Of a stretch of 8,326 nucleotides of DNA, positions 1 to 6,202 are shown one piece after another (the stretch's first letter is position 1; the number at the start of each line of letters is the position of its first letter). The position numbers and the translations under genes are program-made. The notes under the pieces were generated by a model. That model was not told the origin of the DNA. It saw only the letters and a program-made list of their open reading frames with translations, and did not search any database. Origin of the DNA: Pseudomonadota bacterium (GTDB lineage: Bacteria; Desulfobacterota; Desulfobacteria; Desulfobacterales; RPRI01). The stretch covers positions 1-8,326 of the forward strand of contig JAHJRK010000013.1 in the NCBI GenBank assembly GCA_018830925.1. Direction: 5' to 3'.

Positions 1-456
1 CCCATTACAAAAGAAGGTTATGAAGTTCTTAAAAAAGAGCTTGAATATTTAAAAAAAGTTGAAAGACCCGCGAATATAAAGTCGATTGAGGAAGCAAGAG
101 CTCATGGTGATCTTTCCGAAAATGCTGAGTTTGCGGCTGCCAAAGACCGCCAGGCATATCTGCAATGCCGCATTGGCGAGCTCATGTATAAACTGGGGAA
201 TGCCGATGTAATTGATCCGGATTCACTGCCAAAAGACCGGGCTGTGTTCGGGTGCAAGGTGGTTCTTGAAAATATTGACGCTGGTGAAAGTATAGAATAT
301 CAGCTAGTGGGACCTGAGGAATCGGATATTGAAAAAGGACGCATATCCGTTTCTTCACCTCTTGGGAGAGCCCTTTTAGGAAAAAAATCAGGTGAAGAGA
401 TAGTTTTGGATGCGCCTGGCGGAAAAAGGTATTATGAGCTAGTTGAAATATTATGA
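1..456 (+). CDS. greA: Transcription elongation factor GreA (5' end missing)
   Basis: GreA binds in the secondary channel of RNA polymerase and stimulates cleavage of the 3' end of backtracked transcripts. The frame is open from base 1 and gives 151 residues. It begins at the conserved PITKEGYEVLKKEL segment, so only a handful of N-terminal residues lie outside the window (family length about 158). Residues 1-70 form the coiled-coil finger. The conserved tip motif GDLSENAEF is at 36-44, with the acidic D37 and E40 that help place the catalytic Mg2+ in this family. The C-terminal FKBP-like domain follows, with the typical ISVSSPLGRALLGKKSGEE stretch and an ending in YYELVEIL. The stop is TGA. 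The gene lies 39 bases before rpoZ on the same strand, so the two are probably co-transcribed. Nothing is unusual apart from the window-edge truncation. Identification is secure. Confidence 0.97.
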   Translation, partial: PITKEGYEVLKKELEYLKKVERPANIKSIEEARAHGDLSENAEFAAAKDRQAYLQCRIGELMYKLGNADVIDPDSLPKDRAVFGCKVVLENIDAGESIEYQLVGPEESDIEKGRISVSSPLGRALLGKKSGEEIVLDAPGGKRYYELVEIL

Positions 457-495
457 TATTTAATCAAGCCGATAATGAATGACGGAGGTTATATC

Positions 496-699
496 GTGGC
501 AAGAATAACAATTGAAGACTGCATAAAGAAAGTGCCGAATCGTTTTTTGCTTGTTAACATGGTAGCAAAAAGGGTGCGACAGATTCGTGAAGGTTCGGAA
601 TATCTTGTGAGCGCACCGAAGAACGAAGATATTGTTATAGCTTTAAGGGAAATTGCGGCCGGAAAGGTTAAGCTGCAAGAACAAGAGCCAAAGGAATAG
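496..699 (+). CDS. rpoZ: DNA-directed RNA polymerase subunit omega
   Basis: Omega is the small subunit that helps fold and hold beta-prime in the core RNA polymerase. The GTG start gives 67 residues beginning MARITIEDCIKKVPNRF, which is the standard N-terminus of the family. The middle (FLLVNMVAKRVRQI) and the ALREIAAGKV segment near the end are also diagnostic. An in-frame ATG exists at 475, but GTG 496 is preferred because the Shine-Dalgarno GGAGG at 484-488 sits 7 bases ahead of it and because the family starts with MARIT. The gene lies between greA and the ttcA-like gene. Its stop (TAG 697-699) overlaps an open upstream extension of the ttcA-like frame, which suggests translational coupling or another unusual arrangement there. 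Identification is secure. Confidence 0.95.
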   Translation: MARITIEDCIKKVPNRFLLVNMVAKRVRQIREGSEYLVSAPKNEDIVIALREIAAGKVKLQEQEPKE

Positions 700-782
700 T
701 CAGCAATATTTACGAAATCATCAAAAGCAAAACATACAGGGCGCTGAACAAGGCTGTTGGAAAAGCTATACACCGGTATGAG

Positions 783-1445
783 ATGATATCCGACGGAGAT
801 AGGATTGTTATAGGTCTGTCGGGCGGAAAAGACAGCTTGACGCTTTTGTGGCTTCTTGCGGAACGCCGTGTCCGTGTCCCGGTTGAATACGAGTTGTTTC
901 CGGTTTACATTGACCCCGGATTTGATGGCGGGTTCACCGTGGAGCTTGAAGCTTATTGCGGTAATGCCGGGTTTCCTTTGAGGATTGAGCATACCGATTA
1001 CGGAATTCTGAGCCACAGCTCAATTAATCGAGAGAATCCCTGTTTTTTATGCTCAAGATTGCGCAGAAAAAGGCTTTTTAATATAGCAGAAGAACTTGGA
1101 TGCACCAAGCTCGCTCTTGGCCATAACCAGGATGATATTATCGAGACCCTGTTCTTGAACATGTGCTGCGCCGGACAAATAAGCACCATGTCTCCCTGCC
1201 AGCCCTTTTTTGATAACAGGCTGAATATTATAAGGCCGCTTGCCTTTGCAGGTGAGGATATCATAAGGCGTTTTGCAGCAGAAAACGGATTCCCGGATTT
1301 TGCAAACCCCTGCCCATCCGCAAAAGTTTCTAAAAGGTGTGAGATCAAGGTTCTCTTAAAGCAGCTTTACATGAGCAATAAAAATGCAAGAGGAAACATT
1401 TTCAGAGCCTTAAGCCATGTGAAGACGGATTACCTGTTGAAGTGA
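783..1445 (+). CDS. TtcA-family PP-loop ATPase (tRNA 2-thiolation)
   Basis: TtcA-type enzymes adenylate a tRNA base with ATP and insert sulfur using a [4Fe-4S] cluster; TtcA itself makes 2-thiocytidine at position 32. From ATG 783 there are 220 residues. The PP-loop SGGKDS is at 13-18, the paired cluster cysteines C87-x2-C90 are followed by SRLRR, and GHNQDD at 113-118 matches the family's GHxxDD motif. IIRPLAF at 149-155 is also characteristic. A third cluster ligand is probably C177 in NPCPSAKVSKRCEIK; C186 is an alternative. The protein lacks the long C-terminal tail of E. coli TtcA (about 311 residues). The ATG has no good Shine-Dalgarno, and the frame stays open upstream to 672 with TtcA-like residues (RALNKAVGKAIHRYE), so the true N-terminus is probably earlier. 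Assignment to the family is firm; the exact tRNA substrate is not, so no symbol is given. Confidence 0.85.
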   Translation: MISDGDRIVIGLSGGKDSLTLLWLLAERRVRVPVEYELFPVYIDPGFDGGFTVELEAYCGNAGFPLRIEHTDYGILSHSSINRENPCFLCSRLRRKRLFNIAEELGCTKLALGHNQDDIIETLFLNMCCAGQISTMSPCQPFFDNRLNIIRPLAFAGEDIIRRFAAENGFPDFANPCPSAKVSKRCEIKVLLKQLYMSNKNARGNIFRALSHVKTDYLLK

Positions 1446-1472
1446 AACGAAGACTGTAGATCGAAAAGAATT

Positions 1473-1530
1473 GCCACTAAGGCACAAAGACACAAAAAAT
1501 AAACTTGGTGACTTTGTGTCTTTGTGGCTA
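1473..1530. repeat. Hairpin-forming inverted repeat between the ttcA-like gene and folE2
   Basis: CACAAAGACACAAA at 1483-1496 pairs perfectly with TTTGTGTCTTTGTG at 1513-1526, leaving a 16-base loop. GCCAC just outside the left arm (1473-1477) also matches the outer end of the right arm, with an offset. There is no T-run after the right arm, so it is not a standard terminator. The composition looks like a dispersed intergenic palindrome of the kind scattered through environmental proteobacterial genomes; copy number cannot be checked here. It could shape mRNA processing between the two genes. Confidence 0.6.
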
Positions 1531-1587
1531 AGAGAAATAATGAACGCCGAATTACGAACCACGGAGTAATGGCGGGAGAAAATAAGA

Positions 1588-2364
1588 GTGGAAATGAAAG
1601 ATATTCAGAGCCAGCGGGATTACAGAAAAATACCGATCAACAAGGTAGGTATAAAAAATATTCGTTATCCGATTACGGTTCTTGACCGGCGCAACAGCGT
1701 TCAGAATACCGTCGCTATGATCAATATGTACGTTGATCTGCCCCATAAATACAAGGGGACACATATGAGCCGTTTCGTTGAGCTGCTTCACCTTTTCCGT
1801 CCTGAAGTGTCGTTGAAAAATATAGCGGTGATTTTAAACCGTATGAAGGATCATCTGAACGCCGAGTCGGCCCATATCGAGGTGACCTTCCCTTATTTTA
1901 TTGAGAAAAAAGCTCCTGTAAGTAATGCTCCGGGCCTTATGGATTATACGTGCAGGATTATCGGTTCAAACGATCCATCCGGTAAAACCGATATTATATC
2001 TGAGGTTATTGTCCCCATTTCATCCGTATGCCCATGCTCAAAAGAGATAAGCGAAAAAGGAGCACATAATCAGCGGGGGGAAGTGAGACTTTCCACAAGG
2101 TTCAAGAAATTCATTTGGATGGAAGACATGATAGAGCTTGTGGAGAAATCGGCTTCCTGCGATGTCTTTTCGGTTTTAAAGAGGGTTGATGAGAAGGCGG
2201 TTACGGAAAAGGCATTTTCAAATCCCAAATTTGTAGAAGATATTGTGCGCGATATAGCTGAGAAGCTTAAAAAAGATGATAATATCACATGGTTTTCGGT
2301 AAGCGCTGAAAATTTTGAGTCCATCCACAACCACAACGCCTACGCGCATATCACCAGTTCGTGA
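1588..2364 (+). CDS. folE2: GTP cyclohydrolase FolE2 (type IB)
   Basis: FolE2 converts GTP to 7,8-dihydroneopterin triphosphate, the first step of folate and pterin biosynthesis, and does so with flexible metal use, unlike Zn-dependent FolE. The protein has 258 residues, within the family range. Diagnostic motifs are KGTHMSRFVE at 56-65, the active-site segment VCPCSKEIS at 147-155 (C148, C150) followed by GAHNQRG at 158-164, and the conserved end ESIHNHNAYA at 244-253. The GTG at 1588 is chosen because GGGAG at 1574-1578 lies 9 bases ahead; the ATG at 1594 would give a protein two residues shorter and a 15-base spacing. The product feeds folate synthesis and could also supply queuosine precursor synthesis. 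It faces the oppositely oriented Fe-S gene across an 80-base gap. Confidence 0.95.
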   Translation: MEMKDIQSQRDYRKIPINKVGIKNIRYPITVLDRRNSVQNTVAMINMYVDLPHKYKGTHMSRFVELLHLFRPEVSLKNIAVILNRMKDHLNAESAHIEVTFPYFIEKKAPVSNAPGLMDYTCRIIGSNDPSGKTDIISEVIVPISSVCPCSKEISEKGAHNQRGEVRLSTRFKKFIWMEDMIELVEKSASCDVFSVLKRVDEKAVTEKAFSNPKFVEDIVRDIAEKLKKDDNITWFSVSAENFESIHNHNAYAHITSS

Positions 2365-2396
2365 TTTCTCGTTTGTAATCAGTGATTCGAATTGGC

Positions 2397-2411
2397 AACC
2401 ATTTGGTTTTA
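2397..2411. terminator. Weak terminator candidate between convergent genes
   Basis: In the 80-base gap between folE2 and the opposing Fe-S gene, AACC (2397-2400) and GGTT (2405-2408) can pair around ATTT and are followed by a short T-run. The stem is only 4-5 bp, so this is a weak candidate. I see no stronger hairpin in the gap. Confidence 0.2.
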
Positions 2412-2444
2412 GTGTCAATATTTGAAGTTGGAGTTGTCTACCCG

Positions 2445-3524
2445 CTAAAGCAGAGGCTTCCCTTTCTCTTGAGCAATGGTCAACAATAGATTGATATGAT
2501 TATCCGGAGGAATGGCTAACTGCTCCTTATCAACGCGGTCGAGGACTATCGCCGCAGCAGAACACGACGATACGCAAAGACCACAACCGATACAACTGCC
2601 CGGGTTCCGAACAGCCTTTTCAGTACCATCCAGAGTGAGGGCATCCATGGGACAGATATCCGCACAAGACCCACAGCCGGTGCATAACTCACCGCTGATT
2701 GCCGGCACGAAATTCGACTTGGCTACAGCGTTGGGTATTTTCAATTCATAGACCGTCCGCAGCCCGTGGCAGCAGCAAGTGCAACACTGGCAAAAAGCAA
2801 AGGGCCTTTTTTGCACATTTAACCAAGCGGTACGCACCAATCCGGCCTTTTCCCCCATTTCGATCACCTTCATTGCCTCATCGACACTGACTTCTCTACC
2901 GAGACCGCGTTCGATATAAAATTCCGCCCCCGGAGAAAGCTGCAGGCACATCTCCTCATGGGGCCCCTGGCAGCCCTTACCCAGCAATTTATTCTTCTTG
3001 CGGCAAATGCAATCGGTAAGGGCTATTCTTTTCGCCTCCCTGACAATCTGCGAGGCTAATTCAAAAGGGTAGACCTTCAGAACAGCCGGAATGTTTTTCT
3101 CCACCGTAACGACCCTGATGCGCGGTGTTGCCGAGCTGAACATCTCCCTGGCCTGAGGGGCATAGTAAGCTTCGCTGAATTCAGCAAAATCCCTGTCCAT
3201 CTTCTTCACCTGAAAATCCCAAAACCCAGGAGCATAAGGCACCAACATATAACTTCTGTCGCCTCCCTTATCCAGGGTGAAGATTTGTCCTTTATCGGCC
3301 ATCCTTTCCAGCAAAGAAACCAATTCTTTAAAATCCTTGTTTAGTCTTAATGCAAGTATCTTGGCCGTCTCCGGCATTATCGTCAGGTTAAGGGCCATCT
3401 CCGCTTCTTCTTCATTGAAAATCCACTGAAGGATTTTCAATTCCACCTGATCCTTAGTTTCAGGGAATCCCAGAGGATGCTTATGAAAGTGGCTCTGCAG
3501 TTTTCTGTAGACTACTGTTTGCAT
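2445..3524 (-). CDS. Cysteine-rich 4Fe-4S protein with N-terminal winged-helix-like region
   Basis: A probable cytoplasmic electron carrier or redox partner of 359 residues. No signal peptide or membrane segment is visible. Residues 25-95 are helical with a basic, winged-helix-like pattern (LALRLNKDFKELVSLLERMADKGQIF). A middle domain carries DCICR (C172, C174), C185 and C193, then a dense cluster CQCCTCCCHG (C245, 247, 248, 250, 251, 252). The C-terminus has two ferredoxin-type motifs, CTGCGSCADICP (C281, 284, 287, 291) and CIGCGLCVSSCS (C311, 314, 317, 321), each sufficient for one [4Fe-4S] cluster. GGAG sits 7 bases upstream of the ATG. It is the last gene of a leftward operon, 45 bases after marR. 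Similar proteins occur in sulfate reducers, to my knowledge without an assigned function, so none is given. The ferredoxin-domain call is firm; the winged-helix reading is moderate. Confidence 0.85.
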   Translation of the reverse strand: MQTVVYRKLQSHFHKHPLGFPETKDQVELKILQWIFNEEEAEMALNLTIMPETAKILALRLNKDFKELVSLLERMADKGQIFTLDKGGDRSYMLVPYAPGFWDFQVKKMDRDFAEFSEAYYAPQAREMFSSATPRIRVVTVEKNIPAVLKVYPFELASQIVREAKRIALTDCICRKKNKLLGKGCQGPHEEMCLQLSPGAEFYIERGLGREVSVDEAMKVIEMGEKAGLVRTAWLNVQKRPFAFCQCCTCCCHGLRTVYELKIPNAVAKSNFVPAISGELCTGCGSCADICPMDALTLDGTEKAVRNPGSCIGCGLCVSSCSAAAIVLDRVDKEQLAIPPDNHINLLLTIAQEKGKPLL

Positions 3525-3569
3525 CGGTTATCTCCTTTAAATTTTATCTGGTACGGCTGCTTTTACAAA

Positions 3570-4046
3570 TTACCTGGAGGAACAATTCCTTTTAGTAGAG
3601 GCATTTCCAACCTTTTCGGGTTTATCAAATTTCTTGATAAGGCTTTGTAAGACGCGCTTCAACACTTCAATTTCTTCTTTGGTAAATCCAGCCTTCGTCT
3701 CGTCGTTGATTCTTTTAACAACAGGTTTTACTCGTTCGCATTCCTTGATTCCATCAGGGGTAAGGTAAATGTTAAAAGAACGTCTATCCTCTGAACCTGC
3801 TTGACGCCTTACAAAGGCCGACTTTTCGAGACGGTCGATGAGGCCGGTGAGAGTTGGGTTTTCCACAGCCAGAGCCTTACTTAACTCGGTCATGGTTTGT
3901 CCGTCATGGTGCTGCAATAAAAAGAGGATACCCGCCTGCCCAAGAGTTACTTTGATACCTTCAGCCAGAAGTACATTGGTAATATATGTCTTCAACTTTT
4001 GCTGAGCCATAAAAACGAGATAGATCAATCTGTCATCATTTTTCAT
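3570..4046 (-). CDS. MarR-family transcriptional regulator
   Basis: MarR proteins are dimeric winged-helix regulators that usually repress nearby genes until a small phenolic ligand, oxidant or metal releases them. The 158-residue length is typical. The helix-turn-helix region is about 50-80 (MTELSKALAVENPTLTGLIDRLEKSAFVRR) and the wing contains the signature GSEDRRSFNIYLT at 84-96, with D87-R88-R89. The last 15 or so residues are a basic tail containing C155. The protein has only two cysteines (C103 and C155), so a cysteine-based redox switch is possible but not evident. GGAGG lies 9 bases before the ATG. It sits between two Fe-S protein genes on the same strand, and two TTAG-N4-CTAA palindromes overlap the promoter of the first gene, so it most likely regulates this operon, itself included. 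Confidence 0.93.
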   Translation of the reverse strand: MKNDDRLIYLVFMAQQKLKTYITNVLLAEGIKVTLGQAGILFLLQHHDGQTMTELSKALAVENPTLTGLIDRLEKSAFVRRQAGSEDRRSFNIYLTPDGIKECERVKPVVKRINDETKAGFTKEEIEVLKRVLQSLIKKFDKPEKVGNASTKRNCSSR

Positions 4047-4103
4047 TTGCCGGATCCTCCAAAATAGTTCCCGTCATATAAATCTACAAGTTATAAACAG
4101 CAG

Positions 4104-4862
4104 TTAGGCAGTATAAGGACAGGTGGAGACGCATTTGATACAAGTATACATGGCATGATCATCAACGCCTGTAACGTGATTGAGTATTTGCACGTCTGCG
4201 GGATCAAATGTCTTTGTCTTCATGAGATAAGAGAATATGGGAGTTTTCTGGGAATATTTGACACAGGCCAACCGGTCCACCTTCCCATTCTTATCAATTG
4301 CCCCGACCGGACAGTTCTCCCGGCAAATATGACAGCCTTCAGGGCATCCAATATTATTTTGTTCCGGCCAGGTCATTACAGGTAAGGCGGCTGATGTCAC
4401 AAGGCCTCCCAGAATTAACCTCGGACCATAATGGGAATTGAATAATAATCCGTTCTTGCCGGTTTTCCCTATTCCTGTTAATTCGCCCATTTTAACCAGT
4501 GATAGAAATCCCCATAAGTCGCCCTTACCCCTCACATCATAGGGGAAGCATCCATACACAGGAACGGCCTCATCACCTGTTTCCTCTATAATCCGTCCAA
4601 GCTGCATCAGGATCGCATCGATATTCCGATAGTAAGTATTAGCCGCCCTCCAATAGGTTGCGTTGGTCCTTGCCCCGCACTTGAATATTCCTTTGGGAAC
4701 TGGAATTCCCAGGCAAAGCAGGCTTTTTGCCGCCGGAAGTAGATCAAAAGGCCTATAGCCCTGTGGAGCGCTGTTTTCAAGGTTAGAAGCCCTACAAATC
4801 CCGAAAACCGGAATATCGTGCCGGGCGGTGAATTCTTTAATCTTATCTAAAAGACCGTTCAT
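4104..4862 (-). CDS. QueG-related double [4Fe-4S] cluster protein
   Basis: A 252-residue protein related to epoxyqueuosine reductase (QueG), the cobalamin- and Fe-S-dependent enzyme that completes queuosine in tRNA. The family-like segment MGELTGIGKTGKNGLLF (125-141) is followed by GPRLILGGLVTSAALP. Eight cysteines could hold two [4Fe-4S] clusters: CPEGCHICRENCP (C173, 177, 180, 184), C200, and CIKCVSTCP (C241, 244, 248). It ends directly after the second cluster, so it lacks the C-terminal HEAT-like tRNA-binding part of true QueG. The catalytic aspartate of QueG cannot be placed with confidence; D109 is a candidate. It may be a corrinoid or flavin reductase-like protein or an electron carrier rather than a tRNA enzyme. 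It is the first gene of the leftward operon with marR. The ribosome site is weak (AAAAGGAAA, 8 bases ahead). Confidence 0.8.
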   Translation of the reverse strand: MNGLLDKIKEFTARHDIPVFGICRASNLENSAPQGYRPFDLLPAAKSLLCLGIPVPKGIFKCGARTNATYWRAANTYYRNIDAILMQLGRIIEETGDEAVPVYGCFPYDVRGKGDLWGFLSLVKMGELTGIGKTGKNGLLFNSHYGPRLILGGLVTSAALPVMTWPEQNNIGCPEGCHICRENCPVGAIDKNGKVDRLACVKYSQKTPIFSYLMKTKTFDPADVQILNHVTGVDDHAMYTCIKCVSTCPYTA

Positions 4863-4891
4863 CGGAAATATTTCCTTTTAAGCAATTATAT

Positions 4892-4903
4892 TTAGTATAC
4901 TAA
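4892..4903. promoter_or_regulatory. MarR-type operator 2 (TTAGTATACTAA)
   Basis: A perfect 12-base palindrome with the same TTAG-N4-CTAA outer half-sites as the neighbouring copy. The two copies are offset by 15 bases and separated by 3. It lies at the expected transcription start of the leftward operon. The pairing of two such sites suggests binding by two dimers. Confidence 0.55.
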
Positions 4904-4932
4904 TAGTTAGCAGGCTAAATTATATATGTCAA
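4904..4932 (-). promoter_or_regulatory. Leftward promoter of the Fe-S/marR operon
   Basis: On the minus strand a perfect -35 TTGACA (4932-4927) is followed after 17 bases by TAACTA (4909-4904), which is preceded by TGC to give an extended -10. The -10 hexamer itself is poor. The site lies about 40-70 bases ahead of the QueG-like start and coincides with two operator-like palindromes. Confidence 0.6.
4907..4918. promoter_or_regulatory. MarR/SlyA-type operator 1 (TTAGCAGGCTAA)
   Basis: TTAGC-AG-GCTAA is an inverted repeat that differs at one base from the known SlyA consensus TTAGCAAGCTAA. It lies over the -10 and spacer of the leftward promoter, a position where binding would block RNA polymerase. 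The regulator encoded two steps downstream is a MarR protein, the same family as SlyA. Confidence 0.6.
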
Positions 4933-4976
4933 GAAAAAAAATCCTTTAATTCCCTGCTTATTATCAGTGGAAATAG

Positions 4977-4993
4977 AAGATCATAATGATCTT
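4977..4993. promoter_or_regulatory. 17-base palindrome, operator candidate
   Basis: AAGATCAT-A-ATGATCTT is a perfect inverted repeat with a one-base centre, lying about 45 bases upstream of the leftward -35. A dimeric regulator site is possible; nothing identifies which one. Confidence 0.35.
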
Positions 4994-5211
4994 GGAAGCT
5001 TTGGCTGGCAGGACGTTACTGTAATCAAAAAGGGTTGGCTTATGATGAAAAGAAAAGTACGGAGGTTGGTCGCGCTGAGTGTGCCTGAGAGGGGTTTATG
5101 TATTTATGCCGCATTGTTGATGAAACAATTATAGTACATCATAAAATATTAATGAGCATGGACATTTTTAGTGGCGGTGGTGGGCATCAGTCCTGAATCG
5201 TGCTGCATCTA

Positions 5212-5226
5212 AAACAGATTCTGTTT
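5212..5226. promoter_or_regulatory. 15-base palindrome upstream of the aminotransferase gene
   Basis: AAACAGA-T-TCTGTTT is a perfect inverted repeat about 80 bases before the aminotransferase start and just upstream of its candidate -35. Its position fits an operator for the amino-acid module. The cognate regulator is not in the window unless it is the MarR protein, whose apparent motif differs. Confidence 0.4.
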
Positions 5227-5235
5227 GGAAGAAAG

Positions 5236-5262
5236 TTGATTTTTATCCGGTTTGGGTATAAA
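5236..5262 (+). promoter_or_regulatory. Weak rightward promoter candidate
   Basis: TTGATT (5236-5241) and TATAAA (5257-5262) resemble -35 and -10 boxes, but the 15-base spacer is short. An alternative pair is TTGGGT (5252-5257) with TATATA (5275-5280), spaced 17. One of them probably drives the aminotransferase gene and the two genes after it. Confidence 0.3.
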
Positions 5263-5306
5263 GAGCTGTTGTCTTATATAAAATTTTCCAGGGGAGGTTT
5301 TAAAAA

Positions 5307-6152
5307 ATGCCTGAATTAGCTTATATCAACGGACGCGTTATGCCCATAGAAGATGCTGTCGTTTCTGTTGAAGACCGGGGGTACCAGTTTGGTGATGCGG
5401 TTTACGAAGTTATTGCGAGCTATGGCGGTAAGATGTTCTGCATAAAAGAGCATTTTGTCAGGCTTGATCGCTCAATGAAAGAACTTCATTTCCCAATTGC
5501 GCAGATCGACGAAATCAGAAGAGCGGCTGTTGATCTTTTCTCAAAGGCAAAAATAGAACGTGCTGCGGTTTATATCCAGGTTTCAAGAGGTGTTTCTCCG
5601 AGAAATCACTCCTTTCCGGCAAATATACCGGTTCAGGTGGTTATGACAGTCCGAAAGATAGAGGAAAAGAATCCACCCATAAGGGAAACGGGCATTTCCG
5701 CAATCACTGTCGAAGATTTTCGCTGGGGTCGCTGCGACATAAAGACTGTCCAGCTTCTGCCCAATGTGCTTGCGAAGCAGAAGGCTCTGGAGGCCGGATG
5801 CTTTGACGCAATTTTTGTTTCAAAGGACGGGATTGTCCGCGAAGGGAGCAGTTCGAATCTGTTCATCCTATCCGGAGGCATGTTGATTACCCATCCTCTC
5901 ACTCCTGATATACTGCCCGGTATTACACGGTCACTGGTTATTGATATTTGCCGGGAGAAGGAATATCCGGTACAAGAGCGCTTTTTCGATAAAAGTGAGC
6001 TTTACGAAGCGGTTGAAGTATTTCTGACCGGAACCATAACAGAAGTGCTTCCGGTTGTTAAGATCGACGGCCGGCCTGTAGGTAACGGCAAGGTCGGTCC
6101 TGTAGCAAGGATGTTTCAGGAAGGCCTTCTGGTAAGATTGAAAAACGAATAG
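5307..6152 (+). CDS. dat: D-amino acid aminotransferase (PLP fold type IV)
   Basis: D-amino acid transaminase moves the amino group between D-amino acids and 2-oxo acids with pyridoxal phosphate; in many bacteria it makes D-glutamate or D-alanine. The 281 residues match the Bacillus enzyme (about 282). Signature regions are RGYQFGDAVYEV (24-35), RCDIKTVQLLPNVLAKQ (142-158) with the Schiff-base lysine K146, E179 in EGSSSNLF, and GITR (205-208). Y33, R99 and H101 in SRGVSPRNHSFP correspond to the Tyr/Arg/His set that binds the substrate carboxylate in D-amino acid transaminase and separates it from branched-chain aminotransferases. A strong AGGGGAGG lies 9 bases before the ATG. It heads a cluster with two NAD(P)-dependent imino acid-type enzymes, which suggests a catabolic or biosynthetic role beyond the cell wall. 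The alternative, a BCAT-like enzyme, is less likely. Confidence 0.9.
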   Translation: MPELAYINGRVMPIEDAVVSVEDRGYQFGDAVYEVIASYGGKMFCIKEHFVRLDRSMKELHFPIAQIDEIRRAAVDLFSKAKIERAAVYIQVSRGVSPRNHSFPANIPVQVVMTVRKIEEKNPPIRETGISAITVEDFRWGRCDIKTVQLLPNVLAKQKALEAGCFDAIFVSKDGIVREGSSSNLFILSGGMLITHPLTPDILPGITRSLVIDICREKEYPVQERFFDKSELYEAVEVFLTGTITEVLPVVKIDGRPVGNGKVGPVARMFQEGLLVRLKNE

Positions 6153-6202
6153 GATATGCGGAACGTATAATAAAAGGACAGAAATCTCAAAGGAGAGAAG
6201 CC

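Larger units (their letters stand above)
4933..5306. other. Rest of the 444-base divergent intergenic gap
   Basis: This stretch separates the leftward Fe-S operon from the rightward aminotransferase gene. It holds two perfect palindromes, a weak rightward promoter candidate and the ribosome binding site AGGGGAGG (5290-5297, 9 bases before the ATG). No convincing gene, tRNA or known riboswitch class is visible. A 30-codon frame at 5042-5134 is not supported. Confidence 0.5.

Noticed and set aside
475..495. ATG 475 as the rpoZ start
   Set aside because: It would add seven non-conserved residues and place the strong GGAGG inside the gene; GTG 496 fits the family start and spacing.
489..1016. 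Long minus-strand open frame opposite rpoZ and the ttcA-like gene
   Set aside because: It is antisense to two clearly conserved genes and its translation shows no family features.
1473..1530. CRISPR repeat or Rho-independent terminator
   Set aside because: There is only one repeat unit pair with no spacers, and no T-run follows the stem.
5042..5134. 30-codon open frame starting ATGATG in the divergent gap
   Set aside because: Only a poor Shine-Dalgarno (AAAAGGG), no recognisable motif, and length expected by chance.
5212..5226. LexA-type SOS box
   Set aside because: The half-sites are ACAG then CTGT with a 3-base gap, the reverse order and wrong spacing for CTGT-N8-ACAG.
4940..5306. Possible riboswitch or small RNA ahead of the aminotransferase gene
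   Set aside because: No conserved core of a known class was recognised and no terminator-like hairpin precedes the gene.
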